Counted from the first letter of the stretch, positions 10,035-21,027 are shown. The stretch is DNA of 64,000 bases from Penium margaritaceum (GCA_023375785.1 SZWC01001503.1:37831-101830), one strand, 5' to 3'. Program-made: numbers and translations. Notes: generated from the sequence alone by a model not told the origin.

Positions 10035-10870
10035 TCATTGGGGTACTGACAGGTTTGCAGTCTTCCGTGTGATAGCGCTTTCGAACCTCACCGATTTATT
10101 GGTTTGATTGAGTTTGATGGTGCTTGCTACTCGGTTGCGGTGGATGGTGATACCAAGGTAGTACTCGAGAGGACCCATGTCCTTGATTTTGAACCTTTTG
10201 TTAAGGTCAAACTTCAGGTCATCCAGCAGCTCGACCAAAGAAGAGCAAATGATCGGATCATCCACATAGAGTGCAACGAGCATCAGTCCACTCCCACCAT
10301 CGCGTGCGTACATGCTTGGATCATTTTGGCAATGCGCGAAGGAGAGACTGGTCATGAAACCGTCAATCTCTTTGTACCATATCCTTGGGGCCTGTTTCAG
10401 CCCGTAGAGCACTTTCACCAACTTGCACACCTTGCCCTGGGGAGCTTTGACTCTTTTGGGCACCTCCATCAGCACTTCCTTGTCGAGCTTCCCATAGAAG
10501 AAAGTTGTCGTGACGTCCATCTGGTGTATCTCCAGGTTCTTTGCGGCTGCAATGCCAAGGAGAGAGCGGATGGAGGCAAAGGTCACGACAAGCGTGAGCG
10601 TCTCGTCGTACTTAGAGCTCGGGTGTTGAGAGAACCCCTTTGCCACTACCCTTGCCCTGAACCTTTTGATTTTGCCTTCTTGCTTCTTCTTCACTCAGAG
10701 AACCCACTTGGATCCCACCACGTGGGCCTTGTTGGGTCTATCCACCAGTACCCACGTGCCGTTCTCGGCAATGGACGCGAGCTCGCTATCCACTGTCTCC
10801 TTCCACTTGGCTGCATCCGGGCCATTCATCGCCTCCGCCACTGTGGATGGCTCTTCCTAAGCCATGCATG
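10035..10870 (-). pseudogene. E2 reverse transcriptase
   Basis: Copia RT that copies element RNA into DNA. From about 10,870: AMNGPDAAKWKE, then a stop near 10,697, then a 219-codon open frame (10,694-10,035). Its motifs in order are RARVVAKGFSQ, HQMDVTTTFFYGKLDKEV, VLYGLKQAPRIWY, the catalytic YVDD in LVALYVDDPIICSS, and LEYYLGITI. The YVDD box is intact, the only intact RT active site in the window. FFYG replaces the usual FLNG/FLHG. Confidence 0.9.
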
Positions 10871-10901
10871 ACCAGCAGAGGCCAGTCCAATCGTCCTCAT
10901 A

Positions 10902-11417
10902 CTACAAAGGTGCTTTCTTTGGTTGCAAACTGCGCCCGGGTGCCGATGCGGCTTCCTGCTTTGGTGTTGGTGCTTCCACAGGTGGTAGTGTGTCGTCGTC
11001 TTTGTTGTTGTCGTCATAAGAGTCGTCAGAATCCAACTCAGACTCGGAAGCCCCGAACGCCTCGGTATCCACGTCCACGTCAGATGCTACGTTATCCTCT
11101 GCAGCTACTCTCCCATGCCCACCACTTGCTGGCAAAGTGAGCCAGTTGTTGGGTGCTTGGTCTCCAGACTCAAGCAACACTATCCACTCTCCCACCTTAG
11201 GAGTGAGGATCAGATCCAACATTTCTCCATTTCCAAGGGTGCGTTCGTCAAACTCAACGTCGCGGCTCCTCACGAGCTTGCCTGTTGCCTGGTCCCAAAG
11301 CCGATAGGCTTTGTGTGACGTGTCGTACCCAACCATGATGCACTTTTTGGAACACGCGTCCAGCTTGCCTCCACCTTCTCCTGACTGGATCTTCACCCAT
11401 GCAGTTGACCCAAACAC
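10902..11417 (-). pseudogene. E2 integrase C-terminus and linker
   Basis: A 171-codon frame joining integrase to RT. FGSTAWVKIQ and KCIMVGYDTSHKAYRLWDQ match the copia segment after the integrase core (usually FGCxAYV...FLGYSxxxKGYRLWD). It is followed by RDVEFDE and an acidic Asp/Ser-rich linker. It is out of frame with the core upstream. Confidence 0.8.
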
Positions 11418-11600
11418 CTTAAGATGAGAGGCATTGGGTTTCTTTCCCGACCATGTTTATTGTGGGGTCTTCAGCTGCTAGTCCTGCTCCTTTCCACGCT
11501 TCCGCAAGGTGGTTGCTGGTGCGAAGTTCAAGAGGTACCAGACCCTTGTTATAGCTTCAACATAAAAGCGAGGTGGGAGCTTGGATTTGAAGACCATGCT

Positions 11601-12066
11601 TCACACCATGCCGAGTAGGGTCTGGTTCATCCTCTCGGCCACGCCATTGCCTTGGGGGTTGTAGGGGGTGGTTTGCTCATGGAGGATCCCATGATGCTTG
11701 AGCCAAGGCTTGCATGCCTCGTACTCACCCCTATTGTCACTTCGGAGCGTCTTCACCCTCTTGGACGTTTGCTGCTCTACCATGGCAACAAACTCTAGGA
11801 GCTTCTCCTTGACCTCTCCCTTTGCTTTGAGGAAGTAGATCCACAACTTGTGGCTACGGTCGTCGATGAAAGTCAGGAAGTACTTGCTTCTTGCGAAAGG
11901 GTCCACACACGTCACTATGGATTAGGTCGAAGACATTCTCCGCTCGTTGACCTCCTCTCCCGAATGGCTTCTTCTTTGCCTTTGCTTGGAGGCATGGTTC
12001 ACACAACGTACACGCTTCTCCATGCTTCATGGTGCACCCTTCTATTTCGTGGTCTACCTCTTGCTC
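11601..12066 (-). pseudogene. E2 integrase core
   Basis: Zinc-binding end CEPCLQAKAKKKPF (near 12,000) and LIHSDVCGPF with the first catalytic Asp (near 11,940), then a 104-codon open frame (11,915-11,601). That frame has TFIDDRSHKLWIYFLK, the second Asp in LRSDNRGEY and the catalytic Glu in NGVAERMN. The DDE triad is complete although the frame is broken near 11,916. Confidence 0.87.
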
Positions 12067-13503
12067 CTACATCTTCTGCAGCGTGCTGTTGGCCACGTGG
12101 CCAAATCGTCGGTGCCACAGCTTAGCGTTGGTGTCTTTGGTTGATGTGGCGGCCACAACGGTCGCCGGTGGTGCATCCTTTGGCTTTGGTGCCACTGTCT
12201 TGGTGGAACATGCCACTCCCTCATCCAACATCTTGGTGACTTGGGTTTGAAGCACGTAGAGGTCGTCGACTCTGGGGACTTGAAGCATGAGGTCCTCTTT
12301 AGTGTTAGATGTTTTGATGTCCTCATTTTTTAGGGCCATGGATTCCTTGTTTGTGAACACCACTGTCATGTTGTTGTCGGTGATTTGTGAGACCGATAGC
12401 AGGTTTGCTGCAAAGGAGGGTATGTATACCACCTTTTGATGCTTCACTGCCTTCTCCGCACCGTTCATTTTGAACGTGATCACCTTGTCCCCTTTGCCGA
12501 TGGCTTGGATGATGCCGCCGTTTGCACATTTGATGCTCATGACAGATTTGGCCATGGAGAAAAATCCACCCTTCTCTTTTGATGAGTGGTGGTTGGTGCC
12601 CGATACAAGGGCGAATGCCTCGGGCCTAAGGATCACTGCCCCCTCCATGGGCGACCCTCTACCCATCATGTTGGTGAGCTCCTTCTTCTCCTTCCCACAT
12701 TTGTTCCCACCTTCTTTCTTAGAACTACGACAGTCCCTAGCCCAGTGCCCAGCCTTGCCATAGTTGAGACACTTCTTGGATTTCTTCCCGCCACCATTTC
12801 CTTTCCCTCCACCGCCACCGCTTCCGCTGTTGCCTTGACTGGAGCGAGAGCTTGCACCTTGCCCATCAAAGTGAGAGGCATAGGCTGAGATGTTTGCCTC
12901 ACTACCGCTGCGTTGCATGGACTCGTTGCGGACGTGTTCGGTGATAGCCTCATACGTTAGAACTGCCTCCTTCCAACTGCCAAATACGGTGATCAAGGAA
13001 CCCCAGTTTTTCGGCAGTGCCATCAGAAGGATCATGGCACGCATGTTGGAGTCCAGATTCCAGTCCATTTGATGGACATCTTGCAGTATGTTGTGGAACG
13101 ACTGCAAAAATACAGGTATTGATTCTCCTTCGTTCACCCTCATTGACATCAACCTTTGAAATATGAAGAGTCGGTTGGCTAGGGCGTTTGATTGATGCAC
13201 CTGTGAGAGTTTTGCGTAGGCCTTGGCAGCCAACGTGCATCCTCTGATGTGGGAGTATTGAATCTCGTTGATGGACGTCACAAGAATGGCGAGAGCCATG
13301 TTGTTCTTCATCGTCCATGCTGCAAGGTCAGCCGCATGCATGGTCAATTTCTCATCGACGGGTGGTGTCTCGGTCCCTTTTAGGATGTCGAGGTAGCCAC
13401 GCACGTTCATGAAAATCTCAAACTGCCATTTCCACAAGGGAAAGCCTGTCCCCGTGAATTTGTACATACCCGCCTCAAGGCGGGCTTGAGTCGGATTTAC
13501 CAT
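12067..13503 (-). pseudogene. E2 gag-protease frame (478 codons)
   Basis: The longest open retroelement frame here, starting at an ATG with no stop for 478 codons. Residues 1-230 are copia gag (GFPLWKWQFEIFM, GYLDIL, QRLMSMRV, FHNILQDV). A Gly-rich stretch precedes the zinc knuckle CLNYGKAGHWARDC, whose second Cys is Tyr. The protease site reads ALVSGTNHH where WxxDSGASHH is expected, so the catalytic Asp is Val. LLSVSQITDN and LWHRRFGHVANSTL are the usual pre-integrase landmarks. The frame is long, but zinc knuckle and protease are both crippled. Confidence 0.9.
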
Positions 13504-14067
13504 TTCTTGCGGCTGCTCGTCTTCTTTGCTTTGCTGCTACTCTGCTTCGTTGAGGCCGATGAGGCTGATGAGGCTGCTATCTGCGACCGTTGTAAAAGGT
13601 GCACTTGGTTCCGTTGCATACCCCTCCCGCCGATGATCGCCTAAGGCAATGGTGCCGTCATGTGAGAATGGACTCGGGGTCGTACCACCTTCTAAAAAGG
13701 GGTAGAGCTTAATCCCGTTGGGGCTTGAGGGTCTTGTCCAACATGGACAGAGCTGTTCCTTGTCCCCTAGTCTGCCACGAGTGCACACCCTACCTGAAGA
13801 AGCCGATGGAACCAATGGAGCACATGGAGCCGTCCGATGTTCATGTCCCCGTTGTACCTGTGCGCCCTGCAAGACCACGCACTAGTCGGTCTTAGAAGCG
13901 TGCCTTAGAACTAGAATTGTGGGCCCATAACCCTTTGTCAATGGGCTGGGTAGCAACGGTCTAGAAAACGGGTCCCGACATGGGAAGCCGCCAACCGCTC
14001 TTGGTATTGCAACCAAGATAACATATCACCCTCAAATAAGGGATCCAAACTTTTGGTTCGTTTGGTT
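13504..14067 (-). other. E2 untranslated leader
   Basis: 564 bases between the 5' LTR and gag. It is shared with the E2-family fragment at 29,027-29,597, including TTGGTTGCAATACCAAGAGC near 14,010, whose two halves pair. No canonical tRNA-iMet primer site is visible next to the LTR. The ORF at 13,537-13,878 is not conserved as coding. Confidence 0.7.
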
Positions 14068-14397
14068 TGCAACCTCACGAAGTCCGCATGAAGGTCTTTA
14101 GTGCCTACCCTTGGTTGGACACTCTGTGAGGAGTCTCAAAGGCAAGAATTGTAAATGGATGCATGCAGGGCACAGGCTTTTACACTTGCAGAGCATTGCT
14201 AATGCAGCGCCTATCCCAACTAGGCCACAATTTTTTGTTTCCTATGATGATCTCTAGGGGACATACCCATTATGGGGAGTGCATTCCTGGCCTAGATCAG
14301 AACAGACCAAGGGAATATACTCCATAGAGCAGTGCATGCCTTGTCGTTCTGTGCAACCAGCCAGCTAGCGAGTGGACAAGGTGCATACCATTCAACA
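14068..14397 (-). repeat. E2 5' LTR (330 bp, internally deleted)
   Basis: Same ends as the 3' LTR (TGCAACC...TTCAACA). It lacks the ~195 bases corresponding to about 8,840-9,027 of the 3' LTR. The deletion joins GCTAATG to CGCCTATCCCA, leaving the A-box part of the tRNA-like segment. Confidence 0.85.
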
Positions 14398-14960
14398 CCC
14401 TACACTAGCTACACCTTCATACAACCTTCCGTGTGTTGCAATACGTGGTCTCCACCCCATGCCGAGGCCTCACATTTTATCGTCAACCGTTTGTGGTGGC
14501 CGTGGGCTACACTGAGAGCGACTGGGCATTGAGCCTAGATGGGAAGAGCTGCACTCGTTGGATGTTTCTCACTGGAGAAACGACAGTTTCATGGTGTAGC
14601 GGGAAGCAAGGGTATGTCACACGCATCATAGCACAGGTAGAGTGCGTGACTTTGGGTACCGGTGCATGTGAAAGTGTATGGCTGCGTCGCTTATTGGGTG
14701 AGTTGTGTTAGTTTGTGTCGTCCATCACCCTGTATTGTGACAACAAGAGTACCGCTTTGATTGCTGACAATGATGGTGTCCACCATGCACACACGAAGCA
14801 CAATAGTATTGAGTATTGCTACATACGTCCCCTATTGCATGAGGGCAGCATTCACATCGTGTGGGTCGAGTCAGTGTAGCAGTTGGCTGACTTCCTCACC
14901 AAGGCGATGAAGCGCAACTCTTTCAATAATGCCCTGAGTATGGTTGGATTGCTACCCTGA
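14398..14960 (+). pseudogene. E1 RNase H
   Basis: Resumes E1 pol to the right of E2. In a plus-strand frame: GYTESDWALSLDG (first catalytic Asp region), TTVSWCSGKQ, ECVTLGTGACESVWLRRLL, then after a stop at 14,710 LYCDNKSTALIA, HTKHN.IEY, and LADFLTKAMKR, ending at a stop at 14,958. These are the copia RNase H motifs in order. Two internal stops are present. Sequence encoding RT, expected before it, is missing. Confidence 0.88.
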
Positions 14961-15132
14961 ATGCATGTGGTGTGACTCTTTTGCTTGCATGGGTTTCCGT
15001 CTCTCATCCTCATTGCACATGTGGTCTGTCTCCTTTCGCTCTTGTATTGAGTGTTGGATCGGGGAGCATGTGGGAGCATTACTTGTGTATGTTCATGTAC
15101 ACTGACGCCTTTGGATCATGGGAGAGTCTTGT

Positions 15133-16238
15133 TGTTTTCTCCATGTACTACCTCACTAAATCATACTTTGACCTCTTCACTGGTGTACATGCTCGTGTAG
15201 ACGACTGACTCAATGGACGCTGATGCTGAAGGGATGCTATTCGGTGGAGTGGACATATCATTGTGAAGCTGAGCACGCGGTTCTACTCCTTGCACTTCTG
15301 ACACAACACCCTCACGCGTCCAGCTCCATCGGCAACAACCCTTGGCTATCACATAATCAGTAGTCATAGATAGCTCTAAGGAGTAGTATAGCCTGTACCG
15401 GGGTTTGGGCAGTCGTAACTCCACGTAGCTATAATTCTTGCTCATTCTGACGGCACGACTTCTTTTGCAACGTGGTTATCTTTGTATCATCCAGGTTTCA
15501 GGGTAAACGGACAAATCCTGGGTTTTGGGCTATCGAGTGTTTGGCAGAGCTCACGTAGAAAATTGCCAAAAAGGATAAATGTAGCGAACGGAGGGGAGCT
15601 TGGCCCAGTGTGAGAAAACCGTAGTAGTTGAGGGTCTAAGACCCTCAAGTCATCCCATCCGTCGTCCCACAGGCCAGGTCCAATCCAAGCCACGTGGCAC
15701 TCTGGTGATACATTCCTCCCACATAGGAATGGACCCGCCCTCCGTGTCCACAGTGGGTGTTGAATCCCGGTGCTCTGATACTAAATGTAGCAAACGAACG
15801 GGTAGCTTGGCCTACTGGACCAAAACTGTGGTAGTTGAGGGTCTCTAACCCTCAACTTATCCCATCCGTCGCCCCAAAGGCCAGGTCTAGTCCAAGCCAC
15901 GTGGCACACTGGCACTACAATAATGCTAGTATTTTCCTTGTTGGCTTTTTTTCTAAGTAACAAGACTCACAGAGCTGAGATGAGGCTAGAACTAAGAGGG
16001 GTCTCAGTTAGTTCCTTGTTATTCTTTCCTAATCAGTCATTGCTTCTTTCGGCTGGAGTTCTGGTACTGACTCCGGTGCGTGTACATCTGAGTGAAAAAT
16101 GAGATATCTCAGTCTTAGACTTTATTCTAGTAGTCGAAGGGGGCAGCATAACCGTTGTTGCTAAGCTTTAGCAACAGTAGCCAGCAACGAGCGTGGGTTT
16201 CCCACACTGAATGAACAACGCTGCTTCCTCAACCTACA
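15133..16238 (+). repeat. E1 3' LTR, with a TRIM inserted
   Basis: Starts TGTTTTCTCC and ends CAACCTACA directly before CATGT (16,239-16,243). It is 766 bases after removing the 340-base TRIM. It matches 2,144-2,583 and 3,705-3,832 of the 5' copy, and matches the minus-strand LTR at 961-1,777. Near the end is a hairpin, GTTGCTAA-GCT-TTAGCAAC (about 16,153-16,171). Confidence 0.85.
15580..15919 (-). mobile_element. miniature LTR retroelement (TRIM), 340 bp
   Basis: Two direct repeats, 15,580-15,712 (133 bp) and 15,786-15,919 (134 bp), each TG...CA with TGTAGC and (G)TACA-type ends, flank only 73 bases. On the minus strand the 73 bases start with TAGTATCAGAGC two bases after the 5' LTR (primer site, one mismatch from canonical). 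They end with ATGTGGGAGGAA before the 3' LTR (polypurine tract). The flanks ATAAA/ATAAT are a near-perfect 5-base target duplication. The E1 5' LTR shows the matching site without it at 3,707-3,720. It has no coding capacity and depends on another element's proteins. Confidence 0.88.
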
Positions 16239-16243
16239 CATGT
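16239..16243. repeat. target-site duplication CATGT, right side of E1
   Basis: Matches 2,139-2,143. With E1 and one copy removed, the E3 RNase H frame runs on from ...ISRDM into SCLLQQLPV. Confidence 0.85.
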
Positions 16244-17111
16244 CTCTAGATATATTCCTTTTGCACAGCCACACACTCTCACACATAAATGCTCAAAGCA
16301 CTACATATTCTGCCTGAATAGAGTTGCATGCAACTCACACTCACTAGAGATAGTAGTCCCATTGACAAGAAAGACATAGCCAGGGCGGTTGTAGGAGTCT
16401 ATGTCATGAGCCCTGTCACTGTCAGTATATCCATGAACGATCACAGAGGGCTGTGCTCTGTAGCACAGCTCCACACACATAGTAGACAATGCATAACAAA
16501 CGACACACAATGCTCCCTCGAGATGTCTCTGACGACGCTTCTCAGAGGACTGAGCTGGGAATTTGACCGAGAAGGCCACATCCGCTTGGGTGGTGGTGGC
16601 CAGATACATCAGAAACACGATCACATTGATGTAATCGGTGACATTGACGAGCTCCCTAGCACGGATGGATCGGGCGGCTTTAGCAGGCGCTGACCTGCTG
16701 GATTCATCAGTGTGGAAGCAGTGGACACGTTGGTCAACAACAAGGCAAAGTGCTCTCCCAGGCTATGTATGTATGTAGCCTAGTGTATGTGCAGCATGCG
16801 GCGTTGGTGGTCACGCTCAAGCTCCATGCCAAGGAACCTTTAAGCTGGACAGAGGGCCTTCACCTATTATGGAGACTACAAAAGAGACTTCATTGATTGC
16901 ACCGTTTCAAGATAGGGTAATGTAGTGAGGAGGTCCTCAACATAGACCAATATGACCACAAGGGACTCCGAGGGCGCACTCATGAAGAGATCTCCTCATC
17001 CAAGTGTCCATGTAAAAATGCGTTCTTAACGTCCATATAATCCATTTTTCAATCATACTAGGCAACCGGACTCAAGAGCACACAAGCGGTGCTATACCTT
17101 CCTACTAGAGA
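16244..17111 (-). pseudogene. E3 RT end and RNase H start
   Basis: On the minus strand from 17,111: MDYMDVKNAFLHGHLDEEI (RT fingers/palm, near 17,050-16,985), then a deletion of roughly 90-100 residues, then VVILVYVEDLLTTLP, the catalytic YVDD box with one Asp changed to Glu. FLGMELERD follows. RNase H starts in the 107-codon frame 16,624-16,301 with LMYLATTT.ADVAF, HGYTDSDRA and NGTTISSECELHAT, and in a shifted frame IQAEYVVL and CESVWLCKRNIS. Dead through deletion, stops and substitution. Confidence 0.85.
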
Positions 17112-17116
17112 GAAAG

Positions 17117-17792
17117 TGTAACGGGTCGAGTCTCCAGCTCCTGCTCTGAAGTCGTCGTCAGAGTTCACCGAATGGCATTCTCAGTCCGCGTCAGGGGTTC
17201 ACCCCCTTGGCAGGACTGAGGGGCAATCGTCATCAACGACCCAGAGCAGGGAGACTCAAATATCTTGAGTCTCCGGAGGCCCATTTCCATTTTTAACCTT
17301 ACCCCTGGTTTTGGGACCCAAACCGGGGTTTTTTACCTCGAACTCGTGTGTTTACACGAGTTATTTCATATATTTTATGTCGAAGTTCGTCGTAAACGAA
17401 CTTCGATTTACGTTTTGCCATTCTGGCGTGAAATCGTCGTGTGCGAGGCACGTTGGCGATTTTGCGCAAGTCCTCTCGTCCTCACCCTTGCTCCCCCTAT
17501 CCCTTGTCCTCGCTTGCTCGTTTGCAAGGAGGGCGAGGGGGGGAAAGGGCACGAGGCCACGAGGCCTCGCCCTCGAGGCCCTCGTGGCCCCTTAGCCGCC
17601 GATCGGGCTGAGGCCGCGATTGGCGGCTGGCGGCTGGCCGGCCGATGGCCGGCCGGTCGCTTGGCCGGCAGCGAGCTGGCCGGCGGCCAGCGAAGTGCTG
17701 GCCGCCGGCCAGCCCTCGCTGACGCGAGGGGTGGTGCGCAACCACCCCTCGCTTCAGCGAGGAGGGAGGGCCTAACCGGCCCTCCCGCTACA
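17117..17792 (-). repeat. E6 3' LTR (676 bp)
   Basis: Plus-strand text starts TGTAACGGGTCGAG and ends CCCGCTACA. It is direct-repeat partner of 24,734-25,410. The portion near 17,610-17,760 is a dense GGCCGGC-type palindromic run. ORFs in both strands across it are artefacts of this GC-rich stretch. Confidence 0.9.
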
Positions 17793-17806
17793 TTCCTCCC
17801 CACTTA
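17793..17806 (-). promoter_or_regulatory. E6 polypurine tract
   Basis: The minus strand reads AAGTGGGGAGGAA directly before the 3' LTR TGTAGCGGG. It closely resembles the tract of the TRIM at 15,713-15,724. Confidence 0.8.
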
Positions 17807-17899
17807 TTATGAACCGTCCCGGTTCATGAACAACACGTAGGATTGTCACTCAATGAGTCATCAACATTCTGAAAGAAAATTGACAACTTCAATCACTAG

Positions 17900-18576
17900 C
17901 TAGACATGAACACGTGCATGGTACTTGGACCTAAGCTGCAGCTTGTAGGTCAGCACGGCTAGCGGTCTCCCCCCTTCAGGATGGAGCATCCACTCGACAA
18001 CCATGTTTGGCGTCCCCAACCTCCTATACTCGTTGTCCATAAATGTTGCCCTGTGGGAATGTTGTTCACTTTTTCCGCATTCAGGTGGTACCTCGTGCCA
18101 CGCGTCGATCTGTGCGAGCTGCAAGCTCCCTCCAGAACTCATTGACCACCCCTGTGGGCAACCAAGATTCGGGCTCCTATGAATTTTGTTCAGGTCCACA
18201 ATCGGCCAATGAATGAGGTACTCCCTGAGAACGCGCGACCGAAGAGTACGCTCTCGGTGCTGGAGTAGGCGAAGGACCTCATATTGGCCGTCGACAGTAA
18301 GGATTGTTGGCGGTGGCTGAACGGTTCCGCTTGCTGTGTATGGAGCCAGTAGGCTCACATGAAACACGTAATGTATCTTCATACTCGACGGAAGTAACAC
18401 TCGGTATGCCAATGGCCCGATGCTTGCCACAATGGGAAACGACCCAATCCACTTTGGTAGAAGTTTTCTTGCCCCTAGCGACTTCAGCCGAAGGTTTTCA
18501 GTGTTAAGCAGTACTTTGTCACCGATGTCAAACGAGACCTCCCGGTGACCTTTGTTGACATATCCTTTTGTCGCTG
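17900..18576 (-). pseudogene. E6 integrase C-terminus and chromodomain remnant
   Basis: Open frame containing FDIGDKVLLNTENLRLK and LPKWIGSFPIVASIGPLAYRVLLP. This is the GPY/F-type integrase tail of gypsy elements (KxxP/GPF...Y.L.LP). It is followed by VSLLAPY and EVLRLLQHRER..RSRVLREYLIHW, which matches the first half of chromoviral chromodomains. The rest (expected W.P...L) is scrambled by frame change. Chromodomains steer integration to heterochromatin. The open frame extends to 18,799 out of phase with the core. Confidence 0.78.
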
Positions 18577-19407
18577 CTAAGCTGCTTGAAGGTGACCATT
18601 CGCCTCTTGTAACAAGGAGTCGATGCGCTCGGCAAAGACTTGAGCGAAAGTTACCTGCCCTCCTGCACTCCCACTCTTCACCAATGAAGAGGGTACCACT
18701 GGATGCGGACCACTGTTCAACACGAACGGTGTGAACTGTGTGGACTCGTTCACCAAATTGTTCACCGCAAACTCTGCCGGTGCTAGGAATTCGTCCCAAT
18801 CATGCATGGTAGGGTCCACATACATGCGGAGCATCTGCTCAAGAGTACAATTCATGCGCTCTATTTGTCCGTCAGTTTGAGGGTGAAATGCTGTCAACGT
18901 TTGCGACTCAATGCCGAAGTACTCCTGCATATTTTGGCAGAACTTACTAGCAAATTTTTTATCTCGATCGGAGATAATGCGCAACGTCAAGCCGTGGTAC
19001 TTTACGACACCCTCAAAGAAGAGACGAGTGGTCTCCTCTGTGTTCACGTCAGTGCTTGTGGGAATGAAGTGTGTCATCTTCATCAAAAGATCCACGACCA
19101 CTAGTATTGCATCGTGGCCACGGGCCGTGTCCGGAAGACCAGTAATGAAATCCATGCTGACGCACTCCCATGGTGTCCCAAGAATGGGAAGCTGTTGGTG
19201 GAGTCCAGCAGGCTTCTTGTTTCTAGCCTTATTCCGAAGACATGGATCGCATGTCATGCAATACTTATGGACATCAACACTCCATCCTGGCCACCAATAG
19301 TGGTCCGAGAGTGCCTGTCCGGTCATTCGGGGTCCCACATGACCTGCGGCCGGCGGGTCGTGGAACTGGGAGATAGCATTTGCTCGAAGGTCTCCCGAAT
19401 TCGGCAC
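18577..19407 (-). pseudogene. E6 integrase core (276 codons, open)
   Basis: HHCC zinc finger: His in ISQFHDPPAAGHVG and Cys in CMTCDPCLRNKARN. The core triad is Asp in CVSMDFITGLP, Asp in IISDRDKKF and Glu in DGQIERMN, all present. The frame is open throughout from a start-like Met to its stop, so this is the best-kept domain of E6. It inserts the element cDNA into chromatin. Confidence 0.9.
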
Positions 19408-19425
19408 AACAACTTGTTCTCCGTG

Positions 19426-21027
19426 CTAGTAGATTCCTACGGCCTCCACCAAGCCGTACTTGTCCAGATTTTGAGAGTCTTGAAACCAAGAATTCACACA
19501 GTAGCCCATCCGGATCCTATTTACAAAACCGTTGTAATAGGTACTCTCTCGTGGTGGTTGTTGCAGAGGTGCAGGGGGATCTGGTGATTGTACTATTGCT
19601 GTTGCAATGGCCATAAAACACCCACTGACCTCGGTGGTTGCTTTAATTTCCACAGGTTCTCGGCTTAGTGGATCGGCCACATTGATACGTCCTGACCGAT
19701 ATTCCCATGTGAACGTGAATCGCCTCAAGTATTCACTCCAACGCACCTGTCGTCTTGACAGGTTCGGTTGCGTTTGGAAAAACACCAATGGATTATGGTC
19801 GGTCACGACCGTCACACCCCCTTCAGTACCCTTGAGGTAGCAACGCCACATCTTGAAAGTGTGTACTACCGCAAGGAGCTCTTGATCCCCAGTCGTGTAC
19901 CGCGTTTCCGTAGGGACGGGCTTCCGGCTCTCATACGCAACTGGATGACCGTTCTGCATGAGGACGGCTCTGATTCCTACTACCGACGCATCACATCGAA
20001 CCTCCCACGGTTGCGATGGATACAGAAGAGCTAGGAAGGGCGCCGTGGACAGAAGCTCTTTGACTTTGAGAAAAGAGTTCTCGCAATCAGATGTCCCTTC
20101 CCAACACACGTCCTTTCGCGTGAGCCTTGTTAGCTGTGCTACCGTGGTCGAATACCCTTGCATAAACCGTCAAAAGTAGTTTGCAAGGCCGAGAAAAGAC
20201 CGCATCCGCCCAACATTTTTGGGACGTGGCCAGTCTACAATGGCTTGGACCTTTGGTGGATTGACACGGATGCCGTCTTTGCCAACGATGTGTCCAAGGT
20301 ATTCGAGCTCATCTTGTGCAAACTTGCACTTGCTCACTTTCGCATAGAACTTCTGTTCCCAAAGGATTGCAAGAACTTCGCGCAGATGTTCTATGTGCTC
20401 TTCCATTAATTTGGATAAAACCAAGTTATCCAAGACAAACTGCCCGAGTTGTTTGGTGAACGTTCAGTTCATTTCTCCTTGGAAGGTTGCCGGGGCATTT
20501 GTAAGCCCGAAGCATAATACTCGGAACTGATAGTGTCCCATGTGCGTTCAAGACGCGGTTTTGGGCACATCATCTTCCTTGATGTGGATTTGATGGTACC
20601 CTTGAGATAAATCCAAGGACAAAACTACTTTTGCGCCTTGGAGTTGGTCAAAAAGGTCCTCAATCCGCGGTAAGGGGAATCGATTTTTCACCGTCAACTT
20701 GTTCAACGCCCGGTAATCCACGCACATGCGTAAACCACCGTACTTCTTGTTCACAAAAAGGATCGGCGCACCGTACAAAGAGCTACTGGGATCAATCCAC
20801 CCTTTTGCAAGGTACTCTTTTATTTGGCGTTCGGCCTCTCGCCTTTCTGCTAGACTTAGGCGATGCATGGGTCTGAATGGAAGAGTCGCCTCCGGTTGCA
20901 GCGGAATCGTGTGGCCCATGTGTCTTTCTTGTGGAAGCCCAGCCGGTGGGTCTTGGAATACATCCGAGAACTCCGCCAATAGAGATTTGATCTCTTGTGG
21001 CGTGTCTTCCTTCACGTCGTCCTCCAT
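19426..21027 (-). pseudogene. E6 reverse transcriptase and RNase H
   Basis: RT begins in the 159-codon frame 21,027-20,548: [73 protein letters not shown]. After a stop come YQFRVLCFGLTNAPATFQ and QFVLDNLVLSK where (Y/F)xDD is expected, so the second catalytic Asp is Asn. Then come CKFAQDELEYLGHIV and FLGLANYF. RNase H (20,163-19,500) has VRCDASVVGI (first Asp), GDQELLAVV (Glu) and VVTDHNPLVFF (Asp), intact in sequence. The RT would be catalytically dead. Confidence 0.9.

Larger units (their letters stand above)
8694..14397 (-). mobile_element. Ty1/copia retrotransposon E2, nested in E1
   Basis: Minus-strand element, 5.7 kb, with LTRs at 14,068-14,397 (5') and 8,694-9,217 (3'). It has a complete domain order of gag, protease, integrase, RT and RNase H, and a purine tract next to the 3' LTR. 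Flanks (TGCTT at left, CCCTA at right) do not match, so there is no target duplication. The 5' LTR lacks ~195 bases present in the 3' LTR. It belongs to the same family as the fragment at 28,517-29,750. It is the best preserved copia here but has stops, a lost protease Asp and frame breaks. Confidence 0.9.
2144..16238 (+). mobile_element. Ty1/copia retrotransposon E1, hosting E2, a TIR element and a TRIM
   Basis: Plus-strand element beginning TGTTTTG and ending CCTACA, bounded by CATGT on both sides. Order: 5' LTR (2,144 to about 3,832, expanded by a DNA element), leader with a triplet tract, gag remnant, protease, integrase, then the E2 insertion, then RNase H (14,398-14,960) and 3' LTR (15,133-16,238). 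No reverse transcriptase domain is present between integrase and RNase H. E2 has no target duplication at its flanks, so roughly 1-1.5 kb of pol was probably lost with or after the E2 insertion. Stops are frequent and the primer site is missing, so it is not autonomous. Confidence 0.88.

Noticed and set aside
17265-17840. 191-codon plus ORF and its antisense partners in the E6 LTR
   Set aside because: They come from a GC-rich palindromic stretch present in both LTRs and are broken in the other copy at 24,928-25,437.
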